Shown here piece after piece: positions 44,263 through 55,082 of a stretch of DNA of 64,000 bases. Numbering within the stretch: position 1 is the first letter of the stretch; each line of letters opens with the position of its first letter. The notes under the pieces were generated by a model. It saw only the letters and a list, made by a program, of their open reading frames with translations, was not told where the DNA came from and made no database searches. The stretch is from NCBI RefSeq assembly GCF_030817315.1, contig NZ_JAUSZF010000001.1, forward strand, positions 1,596,501 to 1,660,500, given 5' to 3'. The position numbers and the translations under genes were made by a program. Source of the DNA: Sphingomonas faeni. GTDB taxonomy: Bacteria; Pseudomonadota; Alphaproteobacteria; Sphingomonadales; Sphingomonadaceae.

Positions 44263-45479
44263 TCCTCGCACTCACCAACGCAACGCTCGTCTGCCCCGTC
44301 GGCGGCGTGTCGAAGGGCAATATGCTCGTTCGCGATGGCGCGATCGTCGCGACCGGTATCGTCGACATCCCGTCGGACGCCGAGATCATCGACTGCGCGG
44401 GCAAGACCATCGCACCGGGGATCGTCGATCTCGGCGTGGCGAAGGTCGATCGTGCGGCTTTCCGCGCAGGCGGGATCGTGCGGATCGGCCTCATGCCCGA
44501 CCAGTCGCCGGTGCTGGACGACCCCGGCATCGTCCAGCGCGCCGCGTTGATCGGCAAGCCCGACCTCTGGATCCACCCGATCGCCGCCGCCACCCGCGGC
44601 CTCAAAGGCCATGACCTTGCCGAAATGGCGATCTGTCTCTCCGCAGGCGCCAAGGCGGTCGGCACGGGCAAGCACTGGATCGCCGACAGCGGGGTGATGC
44701 GTCGCGTGCTGGCCTATGCACACGACCTGGACGTGACGGTGATCGCGCATGCCGAGGATGGCGGACTGACGGCCGGGGCGGTCGCGACCGAGGGCGAAAC
44801 CGCGACCCGGCTCGGCTTGCCCGCCGCGCCGGCGGTTGCCGAGGCGCTGGCGATTGCGCGCGACCTGATGCTCGCCGAGGATACCGGTGCGCGTATACAC
44901 ATCCGCCAGGTGACCACAGCGGCCGGGTTCGACCTGATCCGTGCGGCGAAACGTCGTGGCGTCGCGGTCACGTGCGGCATCACGCCGGCGCACCTGCATC
45001 TGTCGGAGATCGCGGTCAGCGACTTCCGGTCGTTCGCGCTGCTATCGCCGCCGCTGCGCGCCGAGCATGATCGACGCGCGGCGCTGGACGCCGTTGCCGA
45101 CGGGACGATCGACGTGCTGTGTTCGGGACACGAGCCGCGCGGCCCGGAGGAGAAGCGGCTGCCGTTCACCGATTCGAGCAGCGGGATGGCCGGTGCGGAG
45201 ACGTTGCTGCCGCTCGCACTGATGCTTGTGCGCGACGAACTGCTGACATTGGAACGCCTGTTCGCGTTGCTGGCCAGTAACCCGGCGCGGGTACTCGGCC
45301 TCGATACGGGGACGCTAGAGGCAGGGAAGCCGGCCGACCTGATGCTGTTCGACCAGCAGGCTCCGTGGCAGATCGTCGGGGATGCGTTCGAGGCGGAAGC
45401 GGGGAATACGCCGTTCGATGGCCTGCCGGTGCAGGGGCGCGTGTTGCGCTTGTGGAAGGGTGGGCGCGAGGTTCGGTGA
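44259..45479 (+). CDS. pyrC': Dihydroorotase-like PyrC', probably non-catalytic ATCase partner
   Basis: 406 aa amidohydrolase-fold protein, start ATG 44259 overlapping the pyrB stop. The first metal-binding motif of active dihydroorotases (DxHxHxR after the PGxxD strand) is absent: the corresponding stretch reads [20 protein letters not shown]. The second-half His residues are kept ([23 protein letters not shown]), but TDHAPH is replaced by [12 protein letters not shown]. In Pseudomonas the same pyrBC' layout encodes an inactive homologue required for ATCase assembly. I infer the same here, with the true PyrC elsewhere in the genome. Its last ~100 bp are duplicated downstream. Confidence 0.88.
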   Translation: MILALTNATLVCPVGGVSKGNMLVRDGAIVATGIVDIPSDAEIIDCAGKTIAPGIVDLGVAKVDRAAFRAGGIVRIGLMPDQSPVLDDPGIVQRAALIGKPDLWIHPIAAATRGLKGHDLAEMAICLSAGAKAVGTGKHWIADSGVMRRVLAYAHDLDVTVIAHAEDGGLTAGAVATEGETATRLGLPAAPAVAEALAIARDLMLAEDTGARIHIRQVTTAAGFDLIRAAKRRGVAVTCGITPAHLHLSEIAVSDFRSFALLSPPLRAEHDRRAALDAVADGTIDVLCSGHEPRGPEEKRLPFTDSSSGMAGAETLLPLALMLVRDELLTLERLFALLASNPARVLGLDTGTLEAGKPADLMLFDQQAPWQIVGDAFEAEAGNTPFDGLPVQGRVLRLWKGGREVR

Positions 45480-45505
45480 GGCTGCCCTCACGGGTCACAG
45501 TGCGC

Positions 45506-45607
45506 CACCCCGGCGGAGGCCGGGACCCAATTGGCAATTCGGCGTAACGAAGCGCTGCCTTCAATTAACGGCTTTTCCCAACTGGGCCCCGGCCTCCGCC
45601 GGGGTGG
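45506..45607. repeat. Family B palindromic element (copy 1 of the duplication)
   Basis: CCACCCCGGCGGAGGCCGGG ... CCGGCCTCCGCCGGGGTGG. Confidence 0.9.
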
Positions 45608-45742
45608 TATGAAAGGGAATGCGTTCGAGGCGGAGGCGGGGAATACGTCGTTCGGTGGCCTGCCGGTGCAGGGGCGCGTGTTGCGCTTGTGGGAGGGTGG
45701 GCGCGAGGTTCGGTTAGGACATCCTCACAACCAACATGGCAC

Positions 45743-45846
45743 TACCCCGGCGGAGGCCGGGGCCCAGTTGGCGAGGCCGGAGTGACGGAACGCTGCGCTC
45801 AGTTGGCAACGTTTCCCGATTGGGCCCCGGCCTGCGCCGGGGTGGT
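45743..45846. repeat. Family B palindromic element (copy 2 of the duplication)
   Basis: TACCCCGGCGGAGGCCGGGG ... CCCCGGCCTGCGCCGGGGTG; 237 bp after the first copy. Confidence 0.9.
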
Positions 45847-45878
45847 GTTGGTCGAAGCGGTGGGACGAACAGCCGCCC

Positions 45879-46990
45879 TTACCGCGACGCCATCTGCGCC
45901 ATCTGCATTCCGGTTTGCGCAACCACTGCGCCATTACGTCGCCCGCGCCTTGGCGGATGAAGCAGGCGCCGCCCTTGGCACGGTACTGGCGGCACAGGGT
46001 GTCGGCCGACGAACGGCTGAACCCTCCGACCGAGAGGCGGTAGACATCTTCGCCGTTCGCCTTGAAAGTCATGCCGTTCGGCGAATGCCCGGCGAGCATC
46101 GCGAACCGGCGCGAGGCGCGGTTCCAGGCGTCCTTGGCTACGGTCGCGCTGTCGAACGCGCCGAGCTGGACGTACCGGGTGCCCGTCGCCGGTGCCTTTA
46201 CCTCATACGCTGCGGTCGCTGTGCCGCTTCCGGGCGACGCGGAAGCTGATGCGAGCTTGACCGGGCCACCCGCCGGACGGAGCATGATCGCGGGCAAGGC
46301 TTGGACGATCCCCTGTCGCGGTCCGAACGATATTTTCGAAAGACGGGCAGCAGGGGGCGAAGCGACCCCGAACGGGGCGGCTCCGACCTGCGCAACGGCC
46401 GGATCCGCCGCCGCTAAGGCTTGTTACGGAACACTGGGCCCGGCCGGTGCACCGCGGTTCAACGCAAGCGCGGCCGGCTGCCCCGCGTCCGCCACCGCCC
46501 CGTACACCGAGCGGGGCTGCGACCTGATCCGACGCGGCCGTCGACTGTGCGAGCAGCGCCCATTGCTCCAGTCGCGCGTCGACGTCCACGGGCGCCATGT
46601 CGGCCTCCGCGACGACGCGCGCCTCCTGCCAACGACCGGCCAGTGCATAGCTCAGCGCGAGATTCTGCCGGACCTTCGCACTCGTTGCGGGCGAGGGTGC
46701 AACCTTGGTCAGCAACGCGACGCCGCCCGCCGTATCCCCCGACAACGACAGCGCCAGGCCTTGATCGATCGCCGGAATGGTCGCCGCGTTGCCCTCGAGC
46801 GTATGCCGCGCTGCTGCCAATCCCCGGTCGCGACCTGCGACAGAGCAAGGTTGGGCGCGGCCTTGCCGTTGCTCGGCGATAGCTCCAGCGTATCCGCGAA
46901 TGCGCGAAACGCCGACGTGAAGCGGCCGCCTGCAGATAGCTTTGTCTTGCCCGATCCTCCCTTCTGCGATGCAAACGCCAGAACGCGCAT
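45879..46990 (-). pseudogene. Decayed SPOR-domain protein fused to a ParA fragment
   Basis: ATG 46990 begins MRVLAFASQKGGSGKTKLSA, a ParA-type deviant Walker A, but after about 16 residues it turns into a TPR-like protein (FADTLELSPSNGKAAPNLAL; SQVATGDW). The frame then breaks near 46820; the next frame gives ARHTLEGNAATIPAIDQGLA and KVRQNLALSYALAGRWQEAR. A second shift occurs near 46500 (around AAPLGV), a TAA interrupts SVP|QALAAADPA near 46430, the SPOR domain follows (YVQLGAFDSATVAKDAWNRA; GGFSRSSADTLCRQYRAKGG), and a last shift precedes the natural end MQMAQMASR at 45879. ParA plus SPOR genes are commonly adjacent in sphingomonads, so this looks like a deletion fusing the two followed by decay. 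Confidence 0.8.
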
Positions 46991-47135
46991 AAGTCCCCGA
47001 CCTCCGGTATTCTTGCGTCGATTGTCATGGCGGGGTCCAAGCGGTTAACGCGACTTCATAATGACTTACCGACCGACGATGGTCGGCGAAGGAACGGTCG
47101 CCCTTTGCCTTGCGGGACGAACGACGGCATGGTGA

Positions 47136-47187
47136 CGGTCGGACGGTCGGACGGTCGGACGGTCGGACGGTCGGACGGTCGGACGGT
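47136..47187. repeat. 8-bp tandem repeat, six copies, just upstream of a gene
   Basis: Six perfect CGGTCGGA units (47136-47183) and a partial seventh, ending 8-14 bp before the start codon of the Sel1-SPOR gene. Copy-number change would alter promoter or ribosome-site spacing. Confidence 0.95.
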
Positions 47188-47200
47188 ATGAGGGATGGCG

Positions 47201-48223
47201 ATGACGGTTGGGCGTAAGCTTTTGGTGGGTGCGGTCGCGTTGAGCGGGATGCTGGCCGCCGTCCCTGCGTCTGCCGATGTGCAGGCTGGCGATGTGAAGG
47301 CTGGCGATGTGAAGGCTGGCGTCGACGCCTGGGCGAAGGGCGACTATCCGCGGGCGATCACCGAGTGGCGCCCGCTGGCGGTGGCGGGCGATGCCGATGC
47401 GCAGTTCAACCTGGCGCAAGCGTACAAGCTCGGTCGCGGCGTCCCGCTTGATCCCGCGCTGGCCGAGAGCTGGTTCCGCAAGGCCGCGCTGCAAGGCCAT
47501 GTGCAGGCCGCCGACAATTACGGCCTTGCCCTGTTCCAGGCGGGCAAGAAGACGGATGCGCTGCCCTGGTTGCAGAAGTCGGTCGCGCATGGGGAGCCGC
47601 GGGCGCAACTCGTTCTGGGGACGATGCTGTTCAATGGCGATGCCGTGTCGCGCGATTTTCCGCGGGCCTATGCGCTGATGACGCGGGCCTCGGCGTCGGG
47701 GCTGCAACCCGCCTCTGAGGCGCTGGCGCAGATGGACCAGTATATATCGCCGGCCGACCGCGAGAGGGGCACTGCGCTGGCCCAGCAATATGCGGTGCAG
47801 TCGACGCCCCAGGGACCGGGCGAGGGACCGGCCCAGGGGACGGCTCGTGCGACGATCGGGCAGACGCCGGTGGCGCCCTCACGGATCGTCGACACGCCTC
47901 GCCCGTCCAAACTGCCGCCAAGTTCGCTTCCTGCTCGCGTTCCCGGGCCTACGCGGGAGACGGCCCCGGCTATGCAAGCGCAGTCCAAGCCTGCGCCTGT
48001 GCGTTCGACGGGCAATTGGCGGGTACAGCTCGGCGCGTTCCGGGATCAGGGCAATGCGGAGACGCAGTGGAGCAAGGTTCGCGGCAAGCTGCGCGGTGCC
48101 CAGCCCTTCTACGCGAAGGCTAACGGCGTCACGCGGCTCCAGGCCGGCGGCTTCGCGTCGAAGGCGGACGCGACGCGGGCTTGTTCGGCGGCGGGCGTGC
48201 CGTGCGTGATCGTTGCGCCCTGA
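47201..48223 (+). CDS. Exported Sel1-repeat protein with C-terminal SPOR domain
   Basis: 340 aa from ATG 47201 (MTVGRKLLVGAVALSGMLAA), placed six bases after GAGGG; ATG 47195 is equally readable. Signal peptide to PASA, a short AGDVK tandem from a 15-bp repeat, then Sel1/TPR units (GDADAQFNLAQAYKLGRGVP; WFRKAALQGHVQAADNYGLA; YALMTRASASGLQPASEALA), a Pro/Ser-rich linker and a SPOR domain (WRVQLGAFRDQGNAETQWSK; RLQAGGFASKADATRACSAA). SPOR domains bind denuded peptidoglycan at division sites, so a periplasmic cell-wall role is likely. It may be the surviving relative of the neighbouring SPOR pseudogene. Confidence 0.9.
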   Translation: MTVGRKLLVGAVALSGMLAAVPASADVQAGDVKAGDVKAGVDAWAKGDYPRAITEWRPLAVAGDADAQFNLAQAYKLGRGVPLDPALAESWFRKAALQGHVQAADNYGLALFQAGKKTDALPWLQKSVAHGEPRAQLVLGTMLFNGDAVSRDFPRAYALMTRASASGLQPASEALAQMDQYISPADRERGTALAQQYAVQSTPQGPGEGPAQGTARATIGQTPVAPSRIVDTPRPSKLPPSSLPARVPGPTRETAPAMQAQSKPAPVRSTGNWRVQLGAFRDQGNAETQWSKVRGKLRGAQPFYAKANGVTRLQAGGFASKADATRACSAAGVPCVIVAP

Positions 48224-48265
48224 CGGGATGCGCTGGAACCCGATATTTATGGCGAGGATGTGTGA

Positions 48266-48475
48266 ATGTTCTTTTTGACCCTGGCGCTGGTGTCCGCGTC
48301 ACCGACCTGCACCGAGATCAAACAGCAATGCCGTGCCTGTCCGACCGAGGGCAGCGTAAAAGGATGTTCGACAGTCGGTATCGCCTGCCAGCCGACGCGT
48401 CGCATCTGCGAGCCTCCCGCGCCTGCGAAGGCTGCGGCACGAGCCGACCGGGGTGTCGACAAGCGGGCGCGCTGA
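48266..48475 (+). CDS. Small cysteine-rich secreted protein
   Basis: 69 aa, ATG 48266 with GAGGATG upstream. Short signal-like start MFFLTLALVSASP, then six Cys in about 35 residues (TCTEIKQQCRACPTEG; CSTVGIACQPTRRICEPP), then a basic Ala/Arg tail. Six closely spaced Cys after a signal suggest three disulfides in the periplasm or outside. No family recognised. Real-gene status rests on ribosome site, codon use and position 42 bp after the Sel1-SPOR gene. Confidence 0.55.
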   Translation: MFFLTLALVSASPTCTEIKQQCRACPTEGSVKGCSTVGIACQPTRRICEPPAPAKAAARADRGVDKRAR

Positions 48476-48562
48476 CCGTCGGCCAATGAACGATCGGGTC
48501 TGGCAGGGATCGAAAGACGCGGACCGGTCGTTTCGTTTCGACATCGACCGGGAGCTAGATGA

Positions 48563-49045
48563 ATGATTTCGAAGACCTTGGCGCTGGCACTTGCCGGCGC
48601 GACGCTGTTGGCCGCGTGTTCCGGCGAGCAGCCTGCGACTACCAATACCGATACGATGACCGAGAACGGCGTATCGTTGCGCAACCTTGCCGAGACCGAC
48701 GTGGCAGTGCCAAAACCCGGCCAAATGACCGTCAAGGGGCGGCTGATCCCCACCCCGTCCGACCCGACCTCTCGCCATTTCCTGCTGCGCGAGCGGAAAG
48801 CCGTCGGCGGCACGATCATCGCGATCCTGCGGCAGGAGCATGCGGGCAAGGTCGCCTATGCTCGGACCGAGACCGATTGCGCCAACCGTCTGTTCCATGT
48901 GCTTGGCGTCGGCCCGAACCGTGCGCTGGTCGAGACCAACATCGCGCATGACGGCCCGCTGCGGCCGATCAAGGGGCTGCCGTTGCGTGAGGAACTGGCG
49001 ACGTATGTGTGTGCGGCGAGCGGTACGCCGTTGGCTAAGGGCTGA
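48563..49045 (+). CDS. Lipoprotein of unknown function
   Basis: 160 aa. Lipobox LAAC with Cys19 after MISKTLALALAGATLL. ATG 48563 is preceded by GGGAG; an overlapping ATG at 48559 is out of frame. Body is hydrophilic (LRNLAETDVAVPKPGQMTVK; HFLLRERKAVGGTIIAILRQ) with two Cys (DCANRLFHVLG; ATYVCAASG) that could pair. No enzyme motif seen. Alone between the small Cys-rich gene and a family A element. Confidence 0.8.
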   Translation: MISKTLALALAGATLLAACSGEQPATTNTDTMTENGVSLRNLAETDVAVPKPGQMTVKGRLIPTPSDPTSRHFLLRERKAVGGTIIAILRQEHAGKVAYARTETDCANRLFHVLGVGPNRALVETNIAHDGPLRPIKGLPLREELATYVCAASGTPLAKG

Positions 49046-49059
49046 CCTTCACTTCTGCG

Positions 49060-49168
49060 CCCCTCCCTTGAAGGGAGGGGTTGGGGGTGGGTCGGCCCGC
49101 TTGAGTCACTGGGGTTTGGACATGCGGAAGCCGACCCACCCTCTGCCCCTCCCTTCCAGGGAGGGGGG
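49060..49168. repeat. Family A palindromic element
   Basis: GCCCCTCCCTTGAAGGGAGG ... CCCTCCCTTCCAGGGAGGGG with GGGGGTGGGT and ACCCACCCTC inside; between convergent lipoprotein and serB genes. Confidence 0.9.
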
Positions 49169-49174
49169 AAGACT

Positions 49175-50056
49175 TTAGTCCAGCATCCAGTCACGGCGCG
49201 CTATACCCTGCGCGTAGAGGAGCGTTGTCAGGTCGCCGTGATCGACCCGCGCGGCCGCTGCCGCCGCGACGACCGGCTTGGCGTGGTAAGCCACCCCAAG
49301 TCCTGCCGCCTCGATCATCGCTAGGTCGTTCGCGCCATCGCCGACCGCGAGAGATTCCTCGACTGTGATCCCTCGTTCGGCGATTGCGGCTCGCAGCGTC
49401 GTCAGCTTGGTGTGCGATCCGACGATCGGCTTCGTAACCGTCCCCGTCAACATGCCGCCGTCGATCTCCAGCACGTTGGCGATCGCGCGGTCGAAACCGA
49501 TCTCCTTGGCGACAGGCTCTGCAAAGCGGGTGAAGCCGCCTGATACCAGCACCGCCAGTGCCCCACGCGCGCGCATCGTCCGCGCCAAAGCCTTGGCGCC
49601 TGGCATGATCGTGACGCGTTCGGTTAGGCAGCGTTCGATGTCGCTTTCGGCCAGTCCTTTCAGCAGCGCCACACGGGCATCGAGCGCTGCTTCGAAATCG
49701 AGTTCGCCGCGCATGGCGCGTTCGGTGATTTCGGCGATCTGCGGCTTGATGCCGGCGTAATCGGCGAGTTCGTCGATGCATTCGACGGTGATCATGGTGG
49801 AATCCATGTCGGCGACCAGCAGCTTCTTGGTGCGCGTCAGGCTGGACTGCACGACCACGTCCGCCCCGGCGAAAGCGCCCTCCAGCGCGACGCGCGCCGC
49901 ATCCGGCGCCATCCCGAAGATCAGGTCGGCGGCGTCGCCCTCGTCGATCCAGCCGCTCGCGCCCGGCGCGCAGCCTGCGTCGCGCAGGCGGTCCACCGCG
50001 GTCGAAATATCGCCTGCGGTCAGCGTGCCCGAGGCTATAAGCGTTGCAGTGAACAT
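49175..50056 (-). CDS. serB: Phosphoserine phosphatase
   Basis: 293 aa from ATG 50056, six bases after GGGAG. HAD motifs: nucleophile [20 protein letters not shown] (DxDST), motif [22 protein letters not shown], motif III Lys in GSHTKLTTL, motif [23 protein letters not shown]-terminal ~80 residues form the ACT-like regulatory region usual in this type. Last step of serine synthesis. Its start codon lies inside the divergent miaA gene (8-bp head-to-head overlap). Confidence 0.96.
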   Translation of the reverse strand: MFTATLIASGTLTAGDISTAVDRLRDAGCAPGASGWIDEGDAADLIFGMAPDAARVALEGAFAGADVVVQSSLTRTKKLLVADMDSTMITVECIDELADYAGIKPQIAEITERAMRGELDFEAALDARVALLKGLAESDIERCLTERVTIMPGAKALARTMRARGALAVLVSGGFTRFAEPVAKEIGFDRAIANVLEIDGGMLTGTVTKPIVGSHTKLTTLRAAIAERGITVEESLAVGDGANDLAMIEAAGLGVAYHAKPVVAAAAAARVDHGDLTTLLYAQGIARRDWMLD

Positions 50057-50996
50057 ACCCATCTCCCAATCAACGGGCGCTCTCCCGAAGGTCGCGCTCA
50101 TCGCAGGGCCGACCGCGAGCGGCAAGTCCGCGCTCGCGCTGGCCATCGCCGCCGCCCACGACGGCGTCATCATCAACGCCGACTCCGCGCAAGTCTACGC
50201 CGACCTCCGCATCCTCACCGCGCGGCCTTCGCCCGAAGAGGAGGCCAGCGCCCCGCACCGGCTGTTCGGTCATGTCGATGCCGCCGACGCGACCTACTCC
50301 GCTGCGCGTTGGGCCGCCGAGGCGACGCAGGCGATCCGTGACACACTCGCTGACGGCAGGCTTCCGATCCTGGTTGGTGGCACCGGGCTTTATGTCCGCA
50401 CCTTGCTCGATGGCATCGCCCCCGTCCCCGCCATCGACCCGGCCCTCCGCGAGCAAGTCCGCGCCCTCCCCGTCGCTGAGGCCCACGCGGCGCTCGCGCA
50501 CCTCGACCCGCAGGCCGCCGCCAAGCTGAACCCAGCCGACACTACCCGCGTCGCCCGCGCGCTCGAAGTCGTCCGCGGCACCGGCCGCACGCTCGCCGAC
50601 TGGCAGACCGAGAAGGTCGGCGGGATCGGCGACACGATCGACGTCCGTGCGCTGATCCTGATCCCCGACCGCGACTGGCTCAACGCGCGCATCGACCAGC
50701 GCTTCGCCGAGATGGCCGACACCAGCCGCGACGAGATCACCGCGCTGCTCGCCCGCACCGACATCCCTTGGGACGCCCCGATCCGCCGCGCGATCGGTGT
50801 GCCCGAGATCGCCGCGCTCGTTCGCGGCGAGACCTCGAAACCCGACGCCATCGCCGCTGGATCGCTCGCCACGCGGCGCTACGCCAAGCGCCAATACACG
50901 TGGGTCCGACACCAGCCGCCCGCCGCGTGGACCCGCACCGAAGCCCTCGATCTCCCAACGCGCCTGCAGCAATTTGAAACTATATTGCTCAAATGA
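50049..50996 (+). CDS. miaA: tRNA dimethylallyltransferase
   Basis: 315 aa from GTG 50049 ([20 protein letters not shown]); no later start precedes the P-loop [15 protein letters not shown]. Other hallmarks: [38 protein letters not shown] and [14 protein letters not shown]. It adds the isopentenyl group to A37 of tRNAs reading UNN codons. The start overlaps divergent serB by 8 bp, so each promoter must lie inside the other gene. Confidence 0.95.
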   Translation: MNIPISQSTGALPKVALIAGPTASGKSALALAIAAAHDGVIINADSAQVYADLRILTARPSPEEEASAPHRLFGHVDAADATYSAARWAAEATQAIRDTLADGRLPILVGGTGLYVRTLLDGIAPVPAIDPALREQVRALPVAEAHAALAHLDPQAAAKLNPADTTRVARALEVVRGTGRTLADWQTEKVGGIGDTIDVRALILIPDRDWLNARIDQRFAEMADTSRDEITALLARTDIPWDAPIRRAIGVPEIAALVRGETSKPDAIAAGSLATRRYAKRQYTWVRHQPPAAWTRTEALDLPTRLQQFETILLK

Positions 50997-51078
50997 TGTT
51001 TGACACGCATCTTTTATATCGGTAGCCGGCCCATCCACGAGACGCTAAAGGCAGCGTTCTCGCAAAGGATGATATGAA

Positions 51079-52827
51079 ATGACCGAGAAGAGTGGAGCCG
51101 ATATCCTGATCGAGGCGCTGTGCGATCTCGGCGTGGAGGTCGTCTTCGGCTATCCGGGTGGTGCCGTGCTGCCGATCTATGACGCGCTGTTCCGCAGCGG
51201 CCGGATCAAGCACATTCTGGTGCGCCACGAACAGGCTGCGACGCATGCCGCGGAAGGGTACGCGCGCTCGACCGGCAAGCCCGGCGTGGTGCTCGTGACG
51301 TCGGGCCCCGGCGCGACCAACGCGGTCACCGGGATCACCGACGCGCTGATGGATTCAATTCCGATGGTCGTGATCACCGGCCAGGTGCCGACCGCGCTGA
51401 TCGGCACCGACGCGTTCCAGGAGGCCGATACCGTCGGCATCACACGCCATTGCTCGAAGCATAATTACCTCGTGAAGGATCCCGCTCGCTTGGGCGACGT
51501 GATCCACGAGGCGTTCCACATCGCCACCTCGGGTCGTCCCGGCCCGGTGGTCGTCGACATTCCCAAGGACGTGCAGGTCGCCACGGCGCGGTACAAGAAG
51601 CCCGGCCCGATCCAGCACAAGACCTATCGCCCGCAGGTCAAGGCCGACCAGTCGCAGATCGAGCAGCTCGTCGACATGCTCGCCGCGGCCGAACGCCCGA
51701 TCCTGTATACCGGCGGCGGCATCATCAATTCGGGCCCGGCTGCGAGCCAGTTGCTGTGCGAACTCGTTCGCATCACCGGTGCGCCGGTGACGTCGACGCT
51801 GATGGGCCTCGGCGCCTATCCCGCGTCCGGCCCGCAGTGGCTCGGCATGCTCGGGATGCACGGCACGTACGAGGCGAACATGGCGATGAACCAGGCCGAC
51901 CTCGTCGTCGCGCTCGGTTCGCGCTTCGACGACCGCGTGACGGGGCGGCTCGATGCGTTCAGCCCGAACTCGCGGAAAGTGCATATCGATATCGATCGCT
52001 CGTCGGTGAACAAGACGGTGCGCGTCGATCTCGGGATCATCGCGGATGTCGGCCATGCGCTCGAGGACATGGTCCGGATCTGGAAGAGCCGCCAGCATCC
52101 CAAGCCCGACACGACCGACTGGCAGCGGCGGATCGCGGGCTGGCGCGCGGTGAAGTGCCTCGATTTCCCCGAGAACGACCCGAACGAGATCATGCCACAG
52201 CGTGCGATCCGGGCGCTGTTCGACGCGACGCAGGCCCAGTCGCCGATCATCACGACCGAGGTCGGCCAGCACCAGATGTGGGCGGCGCAACATTTCGGGT
52301 TCGAGAAGCCGAACAAGTGGCTGACCTCGGGCGGTCTCGGGACGATGGGCTACGGCCTGCCCGCCGCGATCGGCGCGCAGCTCGGCAATCCGAACGCGCT
52401 GGTGATCGACATCGCCGGCGAGGCGTCGATCCAGATGAACATCCAGGAGCTGGCGACCGCGTCGCAATACCGGTTGCCGGTGAAGATCTTCATCCTCAAC
52501 AACCAGTATATGGGCATGGTCCGCCAGTGGCAGGAGCTCACCTATGAGAGCCGCTACGCCGAGAGCTATTCGGATTCGCTGCCCGATTTCGTGAAGCTGG
52601 GCGAGGCTTACGGCTGGAAGGGCATCCTGATCGAGACGCGCGACCAGCTCGACAGCGGCATCGCCGAGATGCTGGCCCATGACGGCCCGGTGATCGTCGA
52701 TTGCCGCGTGTCGCAGCTGACCAACTGTTTCCCGATGATCCCGTCGGGGGCGGCGCATACCGACATGATCCTGCAGGCGAACGAAGTGTCCGGCACGATG
52801 GACGACGAAGCGAAGGCGCTGGTTTGA
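51079..52827 (+). CDS. ilvB: Acetolactate synthase large subunit
   Basis: 582 aa. ThDP enzyme: catalytic Glu in VRHEQAATHAAEGYARSTGK, central domain LGMLGMHGTYEANMAMNQAD, FAD-contact and C-terminal cofactor motif DIAGEASIQMN...LNNQYMGMVRQW (GEAS form, usual in alphaproteobacteria). First step of valine/leucine and isoleucine synthesis. Upstream 51040-51064 can form a small hairpin (GAGACGCT/AGCGTTCTC) directly before the AAAGGATGAT ribosome region. ilvN follows after a family A element. Confidence 0.98.
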   Translation: MTEKSGADILIEALCDLGVEVVFGYPGGAVLPIYDALFRSGRIKHILVRHEQAATHAAEGYARSTGKPGVVLVTSGPGATNAVTGITDALMDSIPMVVITGQVPTALIGTDAFQEADTVGITRHCSKHNYLVKDPARLGDVIHEAFHIATSGRPGPVVVDIPKDVQVATARYKKPGPIQHKTYRPQVKADQSQIEQLVDMLAAAERPILYTGGGIINSGPAASQLLCELVRITGAPVTSTLMGLGAYPASGPQWLGMLGMHGTYEANMAMNQADLVVALGSRFDDRVTGRLDAFSPNSRKVHIDIDRSSVNKTVRVDLGIIADVGHALEDMVRIWKSRQHPKPDTTDWQRRIAGWRAVKCLDFPENDPNEIMPQRAIRALFDATQAQSPIITTEVGQHQMWAAQHFGFEKPNKWLTSGGLGTMGYGLPAAIGAQLGNPNALVIDIAGEASIQMNIQELATASQYRLPVKIFILNNQYMGMVRQWQELTYESRYAESYSDSLPDFVKLGEAYGWKGILIETRDQLDSGIAEMLAHDGPVIVDCRVSQLTNCFPMIPSGAAHTDMILQANEVSGTMDDEAKALV

Positions 52828-52843
52828 TGGGGCATTCACTTCT

Positions 52844-52962
52844 TCCCCCCTCCCGTGAACGGGAGGGGCCGGGGGTGGGCTCGCGCTCAATCCCGACCGG
52901 CATCGCCTGCGGCCATCCGCGCGCCCACCCCCTACCCCCTCCCGCAAGCGGGCGGGGGGGAG
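52844..52962. repeat. Family A palindromic element between ilvB and ilvN
   Basis: CCCCCCTCCCGTGAACGGGA ... CCCCTCCCGCAAGCGGGCGG, same subtype as the copy inside gspE. It fills the 143-bp gap between the two subunit genes. Confidence 0.9.
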
Positions 52963-52970
52963 ACTGAACC

Positions 52971-54612
<1,642 letters not shown>

Positions 54613-54737
54613 GCGAAGCGAACGCGCGTGAGCGCGGCCGGCACGACGGAGCCTGCCCATAGGGCACGGCTTCGCCGGCTCCGACGGGTTGGCGTGGGGA
54701 ACGTGCTGAGGTCAGCGTGAAGCATGCCCCTACCCTA

Positions 54738-54841
54738 CCACCCCGGCGAAAGCCGGGGCCCAGTTGGGGGATGTTGCTAAGGGAAGGCAACGCTCCGTTA
54801 CCTCGACCTTTCCAACTGGGCCCCGGCCTTCGCCGGGGTGG
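54738..54841. repeat. Family B palindromic element
   Basis: CCACCCCGGCGAAAGCCGGG ... CCGGCCTTCGCCGGGGTGG. In the 470-bp gene-free stretch 54613-55082; the left 120 bp of that stretch show only a GC-rich inverted repeat near 54640-54680. Confidence 0.92.
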
Positions 54842-54878
54842 CGGCGGTTTGGAGGAAGCGTCAGTCGCAGCCTATCCT

Positions 54879-54959
54879 GTTCCCTCGCGAACGCGGGGGC
54901 CCAGGATCTCGGGCGGTGATCGTGGTTTAGCTGGGCCCCCGCGTTCGCGGGGGAACGAG
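54879..54959. repeat. Family C palindromic element
   Basis: TGTTCCCTCGCGAACGCGGG ... CCCGCGTTCGCGGGGGAACG. Confidence 0.9.
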
Positions 54960-55082
54960 AGCTGGCGGTGCCCTTACCCCCCCGCCCCCACCGACCCAAT
55001 CCTGAAACACAGCGTTGGCATAACGTCGTTTGACGCGCCCCCTCACCTCGGCCAGCATCGCGCGATCAACAGGAGACCCCGC

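Larger units (their letters stand above)
45382..45847. repeat. 237-bp tandem duplication of the pyrC' 3' end plus a family B element
   Basis: 45382-45618 and 45619-45847 align at an offset of 237 bp: each has GCGTTCGAGGCGGA, GGGGAATACG, GGCCTGCCGGTGCAGGGGCG and GGTTCGGT followed by a B element. Copy 2 has several substitutions and lost the stop (TGA to TTA), so it is not recent. It accounts for the 399-bp gap 45480-45878. Confidence 0.9.

Noticed and set aside
50993..51025. Ten-codon frame [10 protein letters not shown] before ilvB as an attenuation leader
   Set aside because: Only two Leu, no Ile or Val, no ribosome site; overlap with the miaA stop looks accidental.
51355..52947. 530-codon frame antisense to ilvB
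   Set aside because: Shadow of a conserved gene, rich in Arg/His/Asp, no motif.
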